Part shown: piece after piece, positions 63,869 through 64,000 of the stretch | How the letters are laid out: each line of letters starts with the position of its first letter | Position numbering within the stretch: position 1 is the stretch's first letter | NCBI GenBank assembly: GCA_029260615.1 | Contig: JAJDCX010000006.1 | Location: forward strand, 37,679-101,678 | Reading direction: 5' to 3' | DNA length: 64,000 bases | Source: Phycisphaeraceae bacterium | Lineage (GTDB): Bacteria; Planctomycetota; Phycisphaerae; Phycisphaerales; Phycisphaeraceae | Notes under the pieces: generated by a model | Databases searched by the model: none | What the model was told of the DNA's origin: nothing | The model's input: only the letters and a program-made list of their open reading frames with translations | Program-made: the position numbers and the translations under genes

Positions 63869-64000
63869 CAAAGATACCAAGTCGACATGAAGTAACCCTG
63901 AGCCCACAGGGACCTACCCAGCTACGCCCAGAATCTAACCTCACCACCCATATCTACGCCGCCTAACTATCGCCGTGGCAATGGTTAGTGTTGTTTGAGA

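Overview
This 64 kb window is high-GC chromosomal DNA. It most likely comes from a planctomycete of the class Phycisphaerae. That is inferred from the gene types: three PEP-CTERM exported proteins, dockerin-type repeats, an N-terminal LEPRLLLS motif on a giant secreted protein, a DUF1800/DUF1501 pair, two bactofilins, a GbsR/MarR-type regulator and a CMP-kinase-like protein. No rRNA, tRNA, CRISPR array, prophage or insertion sequence is visible. Genes lie on both strands in short transcription units.

Layout. 1-3.8 kb: the end of a complex I operon (nuoL C-terminus, nuoM, nuoN), followed by a serine hydrolase. 5-12.8 kb: small signalling and envelope genes (STAS, BamE-like and other lipoproteins, DUF2007, a PEP-CTERM protein, a membrane protein, a Cys-rich mini-protein, a PilZ protein and a response regulator). 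12.9-16.9 kb: one multidomain secreted N-acetylmuramoyl-L-alanine amidase. 16.9-17.8 kb: a non-coding stretch with a candidate structured RNA that has its own promoter and terminator. 17.8-25.7 kb: esterase, PHP phosphoesterase, CMP-kinase-like protein, desaturase, MATE pump, second PilZ protein, folP and flgM, with a pair of DnaA boxes between folP and flgM. 25.9-31.6 kb: bactofilin pair, ZIP metal transporter, P-II protein, ammonium transporter and PepC-like peptidase. 31.7-41.9 kb: a solitary PD-(D/E)XK protein, an isolated atpD, an orphan parA, polX, gcvP and an orphan PhnD-like binding protein. 42-47.9 kb: DUF1501, DUF1800, GbsR/MarR regulator, an unknown protein and DUF3179.

47.9-63.9 kb is the most coherent block, an alpha-glucan (starch, glycogen or pullulan) use locus. 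A LacI-family regulator is followed by a type I pullulanase with two CBM41-like domains, a GH13 lipoprotein, an ABC permease fused to its own solute-binding protein, and a second permease carrying a large extracytoplasmic insert. The last three genes overlap by four bases each. Divergently lie a PEP-CTERM protein with a long leader and a 1142-residue GH13 amylase with dockerin repeats and a PEP-CTERM tail. The likely scheme is that exported and surface amylases cut polymer, the fused transporter captures and imports maltodextrins, and the LacI protein senses the product. No transport ATPase gene is present, so a shared MsmK/MalK-type ATPase elsewhere would be needed.

The most unusual points are the binding-protein/permease fusion with its modified partner, the candidate RNA at 17.2 kb, the in-frame palindromic insertion in folP, the zinc-ribbon bactofilin, and the atpD separated from the other ATP synthase genes. 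All functional calls rest on motif recognition by eye, without database searches.
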